From the NCBI RefSeq assembly GCF_902832845.1, contig NZ_CADFDB010000001.1, forward strand, positions 992,001 to 1,056,000: a DNA stretch of 64,000 bases, written 5' to 3'. The first letter of the stretch is position 1. Each line of letters begins with the position of its first letter. The notes below the pieces were generated by a model. It had not been told where the DNA came from. It did not search any database and saw only the letters and a program-made list of their open reading frames with translations. Below, one piece after another: positions 25,231 to 32,647 of the stretch. Position numbers and translations under genes: made by a program. Source of the DNA: Burkholderia metallica. GTDB taxonomy: Bacteria > Pseudomonadota > Gammaproteobacteria > Burkholderiales > Burkholderiaceae.

Positions 25231-25269
25231 GGTGACGATGCAATTGCAAAACAGTACGGGGCGTAACCG

Positions 25270-25901
25270 ATGCCGAATCCGCCCACGAAAGTCCGCACTA
25301 ACGGCACGCCGCTCTCCGAAAAAACGTACAGCTCAAAGCACTGACATTTCAGCAGCTCTGGCACGCCTACCCGGGGAATGATCCGTACGACGACCCAACT
25401 GGCGAGTACGAAAATCAATGTGCGATCCGGATGAGCGTGACGTTTCATGCGGCCGGGAGCGACATGAAGTCGTTTTCGCAAAAAGTCCTGAAGCCGATGC
25501 CAGGAAAACGAACGTTGGGACGCTTGCTTCTTGGTGGTAAAGCAACTGCGACTCGCGCTTATGAACTGGCCGAATGGTTGAAGCTCCGCCCATTCCTCGG
25601 CCTCGGAAATCCGGAACGTATCACTGGCCCGGATTGGCAGGACAAGATAAAAGGGCGAACCGGTATCGTCTATTTTTTCGGCTACTGGCGACAGGAAGGA
25701 GGTTCGGCTGACGCATTGAGCGGCGGACATATCGACCTGTGGAACAAGGACACGCTCACGCCCTCTGCCGTATCATTCTGGCGGTTTCGCATCGGCGTGC
25801 GATCCATGATCAACCCGTTCGATTATCTTCGGGGCCGACGCGGAAATTGGTACTCGGACCTGGCCGATTCGAAAGAAATCCTGTTCTGGGAAGTTGAATG
25901 A
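25270..25901 (+). pseudogene. T6SS peptidoglycan amidase, Tae4 family, frameshifted
   Basis: Two frames together make a Tae4-type amidase of about 210 residues. The first, from ATG 25270, reads MPNPPTKVRTNGTPLSEK. The second, from 25323, reads NVQLKALTFQQLWHAYPGND, then the catalytic segment EYENQCAIRMSV, with Cys codon 25419-25421. The catalytic His is in SGGHIDLWNKDT (codon 25728-25730). The A6 run 25319-25324 would join the frames if it had seven A. No ATG, GTG or TTG exists in the second frame before the cysteine; the first ATG (25431) is 12 bases after it, so a simple 156-residue product would lack the nucleophile. Family: Tae4 cleaves D-Glu-mDAP bonds in the periplasm. It could be a pseudogene, a sequencing error or a slippage-rescued gene. 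Confidence 0.75.
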
Positions 25902-26233
25902 AACGACTGGCTGCCACCCTCGGCGGATTCATATGGGGTTTGCTGGTTACCTGGGCATCCCTTTACACGTTCAGCCGGATTCACTGGCCCGCTACGCCGT
26001 CACATTCGACCGGCTGTAACGACATGGAACACTGCAGCCCTCATGGGATATTCATCGTCGGTCTGCTGGCGCTCACCTTGTGGCCGTCGATCCTCTTTGC
26101 CGTCATTAACGCGTTCGCTTATCGGCGCTGGTCGGCGCGTAAATGGAAAGTCATGTTCGCTGCCACGACACTATTTGTCGTCTTGTTTCATCTCGCGAGC
26201 TACGCGGCACCCGCGCTAGGCCTAGTCAGCTAG
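25898..26233 (+). CDS. Small membrane protein coupled to the Tae4-type gene
   Basis: A 111-residue protein with about three hydrophobic helices (LGGFIWGLLVTWASLYTF, IFIVGLLALTLWPSILFAV, MFAATTLFVVLFHLASYA). Its ATG overlaps the amidase TGA (ATGA), so it is translationally coupled and belongs to the same transcript. No family is recognised. The position is where immunity genes usually sit, but known Tai4 proteins are periplasmic and soluble, so this is a candidate accessory or immunity protein only. Its base composition is AT-richer than flanking genes, like the amidase. Confidence 0.65.
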   Translation: MKRLAATLGGFIWGLLVTWASLYTFSRIHWPATPSHSTGCNDMEHCSPHGIFIVGLLALTLWPSILFAVINAFAYRRWSARKWKVMFAATTLFVVLFHLASYAAPALGLVS

Positions 26234-26287
26234 GCAAGACACCGGGGCGGCGCAAGGCTGCGTGAAACCAGCAAGCTTCACCCATAC

Positions 26288-27199
26288 TCACCGCACCACC
26301 TCGAACGCACTGATCAACAACGCCCCCGCCGCGATCACCACGCAACCGGCCGCCCGGCGCGGCGTCAACCGCTCGCCGAGATACACGCGTGCAATCAGCG
26401 CCGCGAACACCACACTCGTTTCCCGCAGCGCCGACACCGGCCCCATCGGCGCGCGATCCATCGCCCAGATCACGATGCCGTACGCGAGCGCCGCGAACAC
26501 GCCGCCACCCGCGGCCTTCGCCGTCTCGCCGGGCTCCTGCGTCAGCCGCAGCGGCCCCGCGCGCAGCCGGTAATACGCGGCCATCATCGCGCCCGTCAGC
26601 ACGAACATCCACGCGGTATAGCCGACCGTGCTGCCGCTTTCCCGCACGCCGATCCCGTCGACCACGCTGTAGGCCGCGATCGACACGCCGGTCGCGAACG
26701 CGGTCGGCAGCACCTGCATCATCCGGTGCTTCGCGCCGCGCCCGCGTTCCAGCCCGATCGCCATGATGCCCGCGCAGATCAGCACGAGCCCGCCTTGCGC
26801 ACCGGCACTCAGGTGCTCGCCCGCGAACGCCGCCGCGCCGAGCGTGACCAGCAGCGGCGCGGTGCCGCGCGCGACCGGATACGCGACGCTCAGGTCGCCG
26901 TGCTCGTACGCACGCACCAGCAGCAGCGTATAGACGACGTGCAGCACGGCCGATGCGACGACATAGAGCCAGCTCGCGGGCGTGATCGGCGCCGCGGCCG
27001 GCAGGAACAGCAACGCGAACAGCCCGATCGCGATCTGCAGCACCGTGGCCGAGCGCAGCCGGTCGCCACTGCTGCGCACAAGCGCGTTCCATGACGCATG
27101 GAGGAACGCCGCACACAGCACGGCAAACAGAACGGGAATCGGCACGCTGAATACTCGCTGACGGGCGGCCACGCGAAATCGTCGCCGCAGGGCGTTCAT
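26288..27199 (-). CDS. EamA/DMT-family transporter
   Basis: Drug/metabolite transporter with two EamA repeats and about ten helices, 303 residues. Recognisable segments are LCAAFLHASWNALVRSSGDR in the first half and GPVSALRETSVVFAALIARV ... FLGERL-like in the second (YLGERLTPRRAAGCVVIAAG). The substrate is unknown; this family often exports amino acids or metabolites. The ATG at 27199 lacks a good ribosome site; a GTG about 50 bases downstream is a possible alternative. It converges on the small membrane gene at 26233. Confidence 0.75.
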   Translation of the reverse strand: MNALRRRFRVAARQRVFSVPIPVLFAVLCAAFLHASWNALVRSSGDRLRSATVLQIAIGLFALLFLPAAAPITPASWLYVVASAVLHVVYTLLLVRAYEHGDLSVAYPVARGTAPLLVTLGAAAFAGEHLSAGAQGGLVLICAGIMAIGLERGRGAKHRMMQVLPTAFATGVSIAAYSVVDGIGVRESGSTVGYTAWMFVLTGAMMAAYYRLRAGPLRLTQEPGETAKAAGGGVFAALAYGIVIWAMDRAPMGPVSALRETSVVFAALIARVYLGERLTPRRAAGCVVIAAGALLISAFEVVR

Positions 27200-27547
27200 C
27201 GTATGAATCCGTCATCCGCTTGTCAAAAAACCTTCCCCGCACCGCCCGGGATCCGGACGGGTCGATAACGCCCTATCGCCCGCCCGGCGCGGCATTCGCG
27301 GCAACGCCCCCACGCACCGCGGCATGTGACGCGAAAGCGCCATGCGATCCGCCCCTTTCCGTTCTCTTTCGGGGCGCATGCCGTCGTAATGAAATCGATA
27401 CCGCAGCGCAACCGTTGCGAAACCACTCCGTCCCCATATCTTCATACGCGACTGTTTCAATGCGCGTGCTCTTTCACGAGCTTCGCGCCGAACCGACACG
27501 GCGACGGGGCCGTTCTCCACCATCGAAGACCTTACTGGAGTTTCCCG
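27200..27547. other. Intergenic region upstream of the phosphatase gene
   Basis: Divergent promoter region between the EamA transporter and the AcpA-type phosphatase. No Pho-box like pair of direct repeats was recognised by eye. The AT-richer stretch 27385-27475 is the likeliest promoter area. Confidence 0.4.
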
Positions 27548-29221
27548 ATGTTCCGTCAAGCCTTGCTCGTCACCGCCTGCGCAGCCGCAGCGCTGGCGCT
27601 GTTCGCCTGCGGCGGCAGCGACGACCCCACGTCGACGCCCGCCGTGTCGTCGCAGGATGCGCTGCAGACCGCCACGCCGATCAAGCACGTCGTCGTGATC
27701 TATGGCGAAAACGTGTCGTTCGACCACTACTTCGGCACCTACCCGAACGCGGCGAACCCGTCGGGCGAGCCGGCCTTCAACGCAAAGTCCGGCACGCCGA
27801 CGCCGAACGGGCTGACGGGCACGCTGCTCACCGCGAACCCGAACTTCACGAATACGGCCAACGGCACCGACGCGGCGAACCCGTTCCGCCTCGACCGCAC
27901 GCAGGCCGCGACGGCCGACCAGAACCACGCGTACACGGCCGAACAACAGGCCGAGGACAACGGCCTCGCCGACCTGTTCCCGAAATACACCGGCAAGGGC
28001 TCGTCCGGCGGCGCCGGCGCGTTCGGCACGAAGGGCCAGGTAATGGGCTACTTCGACGGCAACACCGTGACGGCGCTGTGGAACTACGCGCAGCGCTTCG
28101 CGATGAGCGACAACACGTACACGACGTCGTACGGCCCGTCGACGCCGGGCGCGCTGAACGTCGTGTCCGGCCAGACCAACGGGATGCAGATCGTCAAGAC
28201 GTCCGCGAAGCCGTCGACGCTCGCGAAGAGCTCGTACTACATCAATGACGGACAGGGCGGCTTCACGATGATCAACGACGTCGACCCGGGCTACGACGTG
28301 TGCTCGAGCACGACCGACCAGGCGATGATGACGGGCAAGAACATCGGCGACCTGCTGAACGCCGCGAAGATCACGTGGGGTGGCTTCATGGGCGGCTTCA
28401 ACCTGTCGACGACGAACGGCAACGGCACGACGGGCTGCGCGCGCAGCACGGTCGCCACTGCCGTGAACGCCGCGACGGCCGACTACATCCCGCACCACAA
28501 CTGGTTCCAGTACTACGCGTCGACGGCTAACCCGCAGCACACGCGCCCGAGCTCGGTCGCGGCGATCGGTTCGAGCTTCCAGACCGACGGCAAGACGGCC
28601 GAGCCCGCGAACCACCAGTACGACTCGGACGACTTCTTCGCCGCCGTGAAGGCCGGCAACTTCCCGTCGGTCAGCTACCTGAAGGCCCCGGCCGCCCAGG
28701 ATGCGCACGCGGGCTATTCGGATCCGCTCGACGAACAGGCGTTCGTGACGAAGGTCGTCAACTTCCTGCAGCAGCAGCCCGACTGGCAGAACACGGCCGT
28801 GATCGTCACCTATGACGATTCGGACGGCTGGTACGACCACGTGTACACGCCGCCGACGCGCGCATCGTCGGACCCGGTCGACCAGGTCAACGGCGCCGGC
28901 AAATGCGGCACGGGCGGCACCACCGGCGTGAACGGCGCGACCGTGAACGGCCGCTGCGGCCCGGGCGTGCGCATTCCGCTGGTCGTGATCTCGCCGTACG
29001 CAAAGCAGAACTACGTCGACCACACGATGCTCGACCAGGCGTCCGTCGTGCGCTTCATCGAGGACAACTGGCTCGGCGGCCAGCGCATCGGCGGCGGTTC
29101 GTTCGATGCGACCGCGGGCGACCTGCGCAACCTGTTCGACTTCACGTCGAAGCCGAACACGACGCCGCTGTACCTCGACCCGACGCTCGGCACCGCGTTG
29201 AGCGCGGCACCGGCGATCTGA
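27548..29221 (+). CDS. AcpA-type acid phosphatase (phosphoesterase family), lipoprotein
   Basis: A 557-residue exported phosphoesterase of the phospholipase C/AcpA family. The signal peptide MFRQALLVTACAAAALALFA ends at a lipobox-like cysteine (ALFACGGSDD), so it is probably a lipoprotein. Metal and catalytic residues of the family are visible: HVVVIYGENVSFDHYFGTYP at the start (Glu and Ser nucleophile region), FMGGF, and TYDDSDGWYDHVYTPPTRAS near the end. It releases phosphate from organic esters outside the inner membrane. The cytochrome c peroxidase follows 94 bases later. Confidence 0.87.
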   Translation: MFRQALLVTACAAAALALFACGGSDDPTSTPAVSSQDALQTATPIKHVVVIYGENVSFDHYFGTYPNAANPSGEPAFNAKSGTPTPNGLTGTLLTANPNFTNTANGTDAANPFRLDRTQAATADQNHAYTAEQQAEDNGLADLFPKYTGKGSSGGAGAFGTKGQVMGYFDGNTVTALWNYAQRFAMSDNTYTTSYGPSTPGALNVVSGQTNGMQIVKTSAKPSTLAKSSYYINDGQGGFTMINDVDPGYDVCSSTTDQAMMTGKNIGDLLNAAKITWGGFMGGFNLSTTNGNGTTGCARSTVATAVNAATADYIPHHNWFQYYASTANPQHTRPSSVAAIGSSFQTDGKTAEPANHQYDSDDFFAAVKAGNFPSVSYLKAPAAQDAHAGYSDPLDEQAFVTKVVNFLQQQPDWQNTAVIVTYDDSDGWYDHVYTPPTRASSDPVDQVNGAGKCGTGGTTGVNGATVNGRCGPGVRIPLVVISPYAKQNYVDHTMLDQASVVRFIEDNWLGGQRIGGGSFDATAGDLRNLFDFTSKPNTTPLYLDPTLGTALSAAPAI

Positions 29222-29315
29222 CCGGGACGTCGCAACCGCATGGCCGGCGCATCACGCGCCGGCCGTTTCCATTTAACGCGCCGCTGCGTGCGGCGCACGA
29301 TTTCCGATCGACAGC

Positions 29316-30737
29316 ATGACAGCTCGCCCTGCGCTCCCGTCTCCCGACGCCTCCGGCGCCCGCGCCTCGCGCACGCCTTCCCGCCTCCTGCGCCGCGCGG
29401 CGTTCGTGATCGGCGCCGCCGTGCTCGGCTACGGCGCGTTCGCGATCGTGTTCCCCGCGCAGGTGCCCGCGGCGATCGGCACCGTCGTCGCCGACTGGAC
29501 GGGCGCGAATCCGCATCCGATCGTGCTGCGGCGGCCCGCCGTACAGCCGCTGTCGGCGGTCGCGCAACTCGGGCGCGCGCTGTTCCACGATCCGTCACTG
29601 TCCGCGTCGGGCAAGCAGTCGTGCGCGTCGTGCCACAGCCCCGATCACGCATACGGGCCGCCGAACGCGCTCGACGTGCAGCCGGGCGGCCTCGCGATGA
29701 CGCAGCAGGGCTATCGCCCGCCGCCGTCGCTGATGTACCTGTACCGCCAGCCGAATTTCAGCATCGGCCCCGACGCAGGCGAAAACGACGACGCACCGAG
29801 CGTCGCGCAACAGGCCGCGTCTGCGGCCGGCGTCGTCAAGGCGCAGAAGGTGGCCGGCACGTCGGCCGCGCCGCAACTCGTGCCGCAGGGCGGGATGTTC
29901 TGGGACGGCCGCGCCGATACGCTGCAGCAGCAGGCGTTCGGCCCGCTGCTGAATCCGGTCGAGATGGCGAATGCGAGCATCGACGACGTCGCACGCAAGC
30001 TCGCGCAGTCGCCGCACCGCGCGCAACTGGAAAAACTGTTCGGCGCGCGCGTGTTCGACAGCCCGCAGCTCGCGGTGTCGGAGGCGATGTTCGCGATCGC
30101 GCGCTATCAGGTGGAGGATCCGTCGTTCCATCCGTACGACAGCAAGTACGACCGCTGGCTCGAAGGCCGCGCGCGGCTCACGCAGGCCGAGTTGCGCGGG
30201 CTGCGCCTGTTCAACGATCCGGACAAGGCGAATTGCGCGGGCTGCCACCTGTCGAAACCCGGCAAGGACGGGTTGCCGCCGATGTTTACCGATTACCAGT
30301 ACGAAGCGCTTGGCGCGCCGCGCAACCGTGCGCTCGCGCAGAACCGCAACCCGGCGTTCTACGATCTCGGCGTGTGCGGGCCGTTCCGCGACGACCTGAA
30401 GGACCAGACGCAGTATTGCGGGATGTTCCTGACGCCGACGCTGCGCAACGCGGCGACACGCCACGTGTTCTTCCACAACGGCGTGTTCCACACGCTCGAC
30501 CAGGTGATGGCGTTCTACAACGAGCGCAGCATCGCGCCGCAGAAGTTCTATTCGCGCGGCGCGGACGGCAAGGTCGACGAATACGACGATATTCCGCCGA
30601 AGTATCGCGCGAACGTCGACGTGACCGATGCGCCGTTCGATCGCAAGCCGGGCGACAAACCCGCGATGACCGCGCAGGACATCAAGGATATCGAAGCGTT
30701 TCTCGGCACGCTGACCGACGAGCCGGCGCAGCACTGA
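29316..30737 (+). CDS. Di-haem cytochrome c peroxidase family protein
   Basis: A 473-residue exported protein with an N-terminal membrane anchor (AAFVIGAAVLGYGAFAIVFP). It has two haem-binding motifs: CASCH in KQSCASCHSPDHAYGP and CAGCH in KANCAGCHLSKPGKDG. Between them are MFWDGRADTLQQQAFGPLLN and NPVEMANAS, which match MauG/CCP proteins. Such enzymes reduce hydrogen peroxide using electrons from cytochrome c in the periplasm, or oxidise a partner. The phosphatase gene upstream is in the same direction, so they may be one transcript; a related function is not obvious. Confidence 0.85.
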   Translation: MTARPALPSPDASGARASRTPSRLLRRAAFVIGAAVLGYGAFAIVFPAQVPAAIGTVVADWTGANPHPIVLRRPAVQPLSAVAQLGRALFHDPSLSASGKQSCASCHSPDHAYGPPNALDVQPGGLAMTQQGYRPPPSLMYLYRQPNFSIGPDAGENDDAPSVAQQAASAAGVVKAQKVAGTSAAPQLVPQGGMFWDGRADTLQQQAFGPLLNPVEMANASIDDVARKLAQSPHRAQLEKLFGARVFDSPQLAVSEAMFAIARYQVEDPSFHPYDSKYDRWLEGRARLTQAELRGLRLFNDPDKANCAGCHLSKPGKDGLPPMFTDYQYEALGAPRNRALAQNRNPAFYDLGVCGPFRDDLKDQTQYCGMFLTPTLRNAATRHVFFHNGVFHTLDQVMAFYNERSIAPQKFYSRGADGKVDEYDDIPPKYRANVDVTDAPFDRKPGDKPAMTAQDIKDIEAFLGTLTDEPAQH

Positions 30738-30765
30738 GCGCCGGCCGGGCGCATGTCGCGCCGCG

Positions 30766-31524
30766 TCAGCAACGCGCGCGGATGCACAGGAAGGCCGGCG
30801 CCAGCGACAGTTCCGCATGGAGCCGTTCCGATACGGCCTTCATCTCCGGCAGCGGTGTCGGTTCGACGAACCGGTCGAGCCGCCAGCCGCCGTCGGCCAT
30901 CGCGTTCAGGATATCGGCCAGTGGCCGCCGCCATGCCTCGACATAGGGCCGCGGTTCGCCGAACCCCGACCAATGGAAGCCGAAGCGCGACGTGTCGAAG
31001 TACGTGCCGTCGCCACGCGTGCGTTCGTCCATCCAGTCGCGCATCGGGTGCGCCATCGAGAACACGAGCGCGGCGCCCGGCCGTGCGACGCGCCGGAACT
31101 CGCGCAGCGTCGGCGCGAGATCGCGCACGTAGTCGAGCGCGAGCGAGCACAGCACCTTGTCGACCGACGCGTCGGGCAGCCACGCGAGCGGCGCCTCCAG
31201 GTCGCCTTCCACGATATCGACGGCAAGCCCCGCGCAGCGCGTTCGCGCGAGCGCGACCATCTCCGGCGTCACATCGAACGCATGCACGGTCGCGCCAAGG
31301 CGGGCGAGATGCTCGCTGCAAATGCCCGGCCCGCAGCCTGCGTCGAGCACCGTCAGCCCGGCCAAGTCGCCGAGCAGCCCCAGCGTCGCGGGACGCTCGT
31401 AGAGCGCGTTGTGCGCCTTCGTCGGCGCGATGTCCGCATAGCGTTGCGCGAAGCTCGCGTAAGCGCGGTGGCCGGGTGGGTCGTTCGGATCGTTTGGATC
31501 GTTTGGATCGTTCGGTTCGGTCAT
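30766..31524 (-). CDS. SAM-dependent methyltransferase
   Basis: Class I methyltransferase of 252 residues. Motif I is LTVLDAGCGPGICSEHLARL, followed by VHAFDVTPEMVALAR and a post-II motif VDKVLCSLALDYVRD. The substrate is unknown. The start at 31524 is taken because the longer frame runs into the neighbouring remnant. The N-terminus carries an NDP tripeptide tandem repeat coded by 9-bp units (see the finding). Confidence 0.8.
   Translation of the reverse strand: MTEPNDPNDPNDPNDPPGHRAYASFAQRYADIAPTKAHNALYERPATLGLLGDLAGLTVLDAGCGPGICSEHLARLGATVHAFDVTPEMVALARTRCAGLAVDIVEGDLEAPLAWLPDASVDKVLCSLALDYVRDLAPTLREFRRVARPGAALVFSMAHPMRDWMDERTRGDGTYFDTSRFGFHWSGFGEPRPYVEAWRRPLADILNAMADGGWRLDRFVEPTPLPEMKAVSERLHAELSLAPAFLCIRARC
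31478..31514 (-). repeat. 9-bp tandem repeat coding Asn-Asp-Pro units
   Basis: About four copies of a 9-base unit (ATCGTTTGG type on the plus strand) coding NDPNDPNDPND at the methyltransferase N-terminus. Copies keep the frame, so length change would lengthen or shorten the tail without disrupting the gene. Confidence 0.7.
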
Positions 31525-31603
31525 GTGGCATCCGTCGGCAGAAATCGGGCGTGTCGATTCTGCCCGATCGGACGACCGATCGCGACCGGCCCGCGCGCAG
31601 GCT

Positions 31604-31858
31604 TCAGGACAGGCTGTCGAGCAACCGATACCATGCCACCCCGGCCGCGATACGGAAGCGTTGCAGCCCGCGAAACGGAATCTGGCGAATCGGCGTGACT
31701 TGGAACGGCAACGGCAATGGCGCATCGCCGGACCGGTGCGCGGCCAGATGCTTGCCGAGTGTCGTCGCCATCGCGATGCCGCGTCCGTTGCAGCCGAGCG
31801 CGATCGTCACGCCCGGCGCTATTCGAACCGGATGCTCGAATAGCGCCGGCGAAATGAC
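31604..31858 (-). pseudogene. C-terminal remnant of a DAO-type FAD oxidoreductase
   Basis: An open stretch of about 85 codons reading LFEHPVRIAPGVTIALGCNG, then RGIAMATTLGKHLAAHRSGD and PFQVTPIRQIPFRGLQRFRI ending in AWYRLLDSLS and a stop. These are the last residues of the D-amino-acid dehydrogenase/DAO-like family (FAD-binding tail GxxNGRGxAxATxLGKxLA and the final PIPFHGLQ-type motif). The N-terminal FAD-binding part is missing from this window. The stretch is in frame with the end of the Tai4 gene next to it, so the Tai4 stop at 31898 appears to have replaced the rest of the gene. It is a truncated pseudogene. Confidence 0.75.
31813..31849. repeat. Perfect 14-bp inverted repeat inside the FAD oxidoreductase remnant
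   Basis: CCGGCGCTATTCGA (31813-31826) and its exact complement (31836-31849), loop of nine. A second hairpin CCGTTGCA/TGCAACGG lies at 31869-31887. They sit directly after the Tai4-type stop on the minus strand. Neither is followed by a T run. They may form a transcript end or mark a recombination boundary. Confidence 0.6.
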
Positions 31859-31868
31859 GCTCGGCGCA

Positions 31869-31887
31869 CCGTTGCATTGTGCAACGG
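31869..31887 (-). terminator. Hairpin after the Tai4-type gene, no T run
   Basis: CCGTTGCA (31869-31876) and TGCAACGG (31880-31887), loop TTG, 11 bases after the immunity gene stop on the minus strand. A possible transcript end for that gene, together with the longer hairpin at 31813-31849. Confidence 0.35.
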
Positions 31888-31897
31888 CGTTTGCCCG

Positions 31898-32350
31898 CTA
31901 CCGCGGCTTCGGCGAAGACTCGGCCCGATAGATAACCTTCGGGCGCAATACGAGTTGCTTCGCTGCGGCGTCCAGTTCCTTGCCGTGATACAGATCGAGG
32001 CATTTCAGGAAGTCGAACTTCACATCCCTCACTTCCGATTCGACAACCGGATTCCGGTAGTCGCGGGCCAGATACTTCGCGACCAGCGCCTGAATGACGT
32101 CCGGTGCACGCTCCAAGTCGTAGTAGGTCCAGTCGCGCAACGCGCTGGTGCTGCTGCCGATGTCCTTGTTCACGCCGGGCGCTTGCTTGTAAGCGGTCGC
32201 CAGGCAATCCGCCAGCACCATGTCCTTGAAGTTCTGGAGGTGAGTTCGTGAACCGGCCTCCGGCCACGCCTGCGCGGCGTCCTTCGCCACGACCATCGTC
32301 GGTTGAAACACGATGCACGCCAACGCGGCAGCGATCCAGACTCCCCTCAT
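31898..32350 (-). CDS. T6SS amidase immunity protein, Tai4 family (orphan)
   Basis: A 150-residue exported protein matching the Tai4 family. The signal peptide is MRGVWIAAALACIVFQPTMV followed by VAKD. The mature part has LQNFKDMVLADCLATAYKQA, LRDWTYYDLERAPDVIQALV, LARDYRNPVVESEVRDVKFD and FLKCLDLYHGKELDAAAKQL, which follow the Tai4 pattern (DxVLAxCLAxAY ... WTYYD ... YLxRDYxNP ... KFDxLKCxDxYHxKEL). Tai4 proteins bind and block Tae4 amidases in the periplasm. The ATG overlaps the TGA of the upstream small frame (ATGA), so it was translated with something upstream. The nearest Tae4-type gene is about 6 kb away and is broken. Confidence 0.8.
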   Translation of the reverse strand: MRGVWIAAALACIVFQPTMVVAKDAAQAWPEAGSRTHLQNFKDMVLADCLATAYKQAPGVNKDIGSSTSALRDWTYYDLERAPDVIQALVAKYLARDYRNPVVESEVRDVKFDFLKCLDLYHGKELDAAAKQLVLRPKVIYRAESSPKPR

Positions 32351-32505
32351 GACAGGCTCCAAAAATTGGCGCGATCGGTACGATATCGCGCACCCGGCTC
32401 GTTGAAGTAACAATGGTCGTAACACGTCCGCTCGTCGAACTGTGCGGCGCGGCCCATCATGCACGAATTGAAAGGTTTTGGTAAGAATGACACCCAGATC
32501 GGCAT
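32347..32505 (-). CDS. Short frame (52 aa) coupled to the Tai4 gene
   Basis: Reads MPIWVSFLPKPFNSCMMGRA, then TCYDHCYFNEPGARYRTDRA and FWSLS. Two cysteine pairs are present and no family is recognised. Its TGA overlaps the ATG of the Tai4-type gene. It may be a small gene or the C-terminal remnant of a longer lost gene; the upstream sequence to 32604 is open but unusual. Given as low confidence. Confidence 0.4.
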   Translation of the reverse strand: MPIWVSFLPKPFNSCMMGRAAQFDERTCYDHCYFNEPGARYRTDRANFWSLS

Positions 32506-32586
32506 CGGCCCGCCAGTTGCCTCATGCGCCCCGCCCCCTCGTTTTCCCCGATCCCGTCCGACTTGACTCTCCTTCTTCGATCGACA

Positions 32587-32608
32587 ACACTTCGCACATC
32601 GCAAGTGT
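32587..32608. promoter_or_regulatory. Candidate GntR operator, 6-bp inverted repeat
   Basis: ACACTT (32587-32592) and AAGTGT (32603-32608), 10-base spacer, about 40 nt before the GntR start. A 10-bp palindrome TGTGATCACA overlaps its 3' arm (32606-32615). Fits autoregulation of the GntR protein. Confidence 0.4.
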
Positions 32609-32647
32609 GATCACAGATCGCAGATCAAACCCAGGAGAACCCCGAAC

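Noticed and set aside
25319-25325. Canonical -1 ribosomal slippery heptamer AAAAAAC
   Set aside because: For programmed -1 shifting the zero frame would have to read AAA AAC here, but that is the product frame. The upstream frame reads GAA AAA ACG. Loss of an A or transcript slippage explains it better.
31478-31514. Possible CRISPR-like repeats
   Set aside because: Contiguous 9-bp units without spacers, inside a coding sequence.
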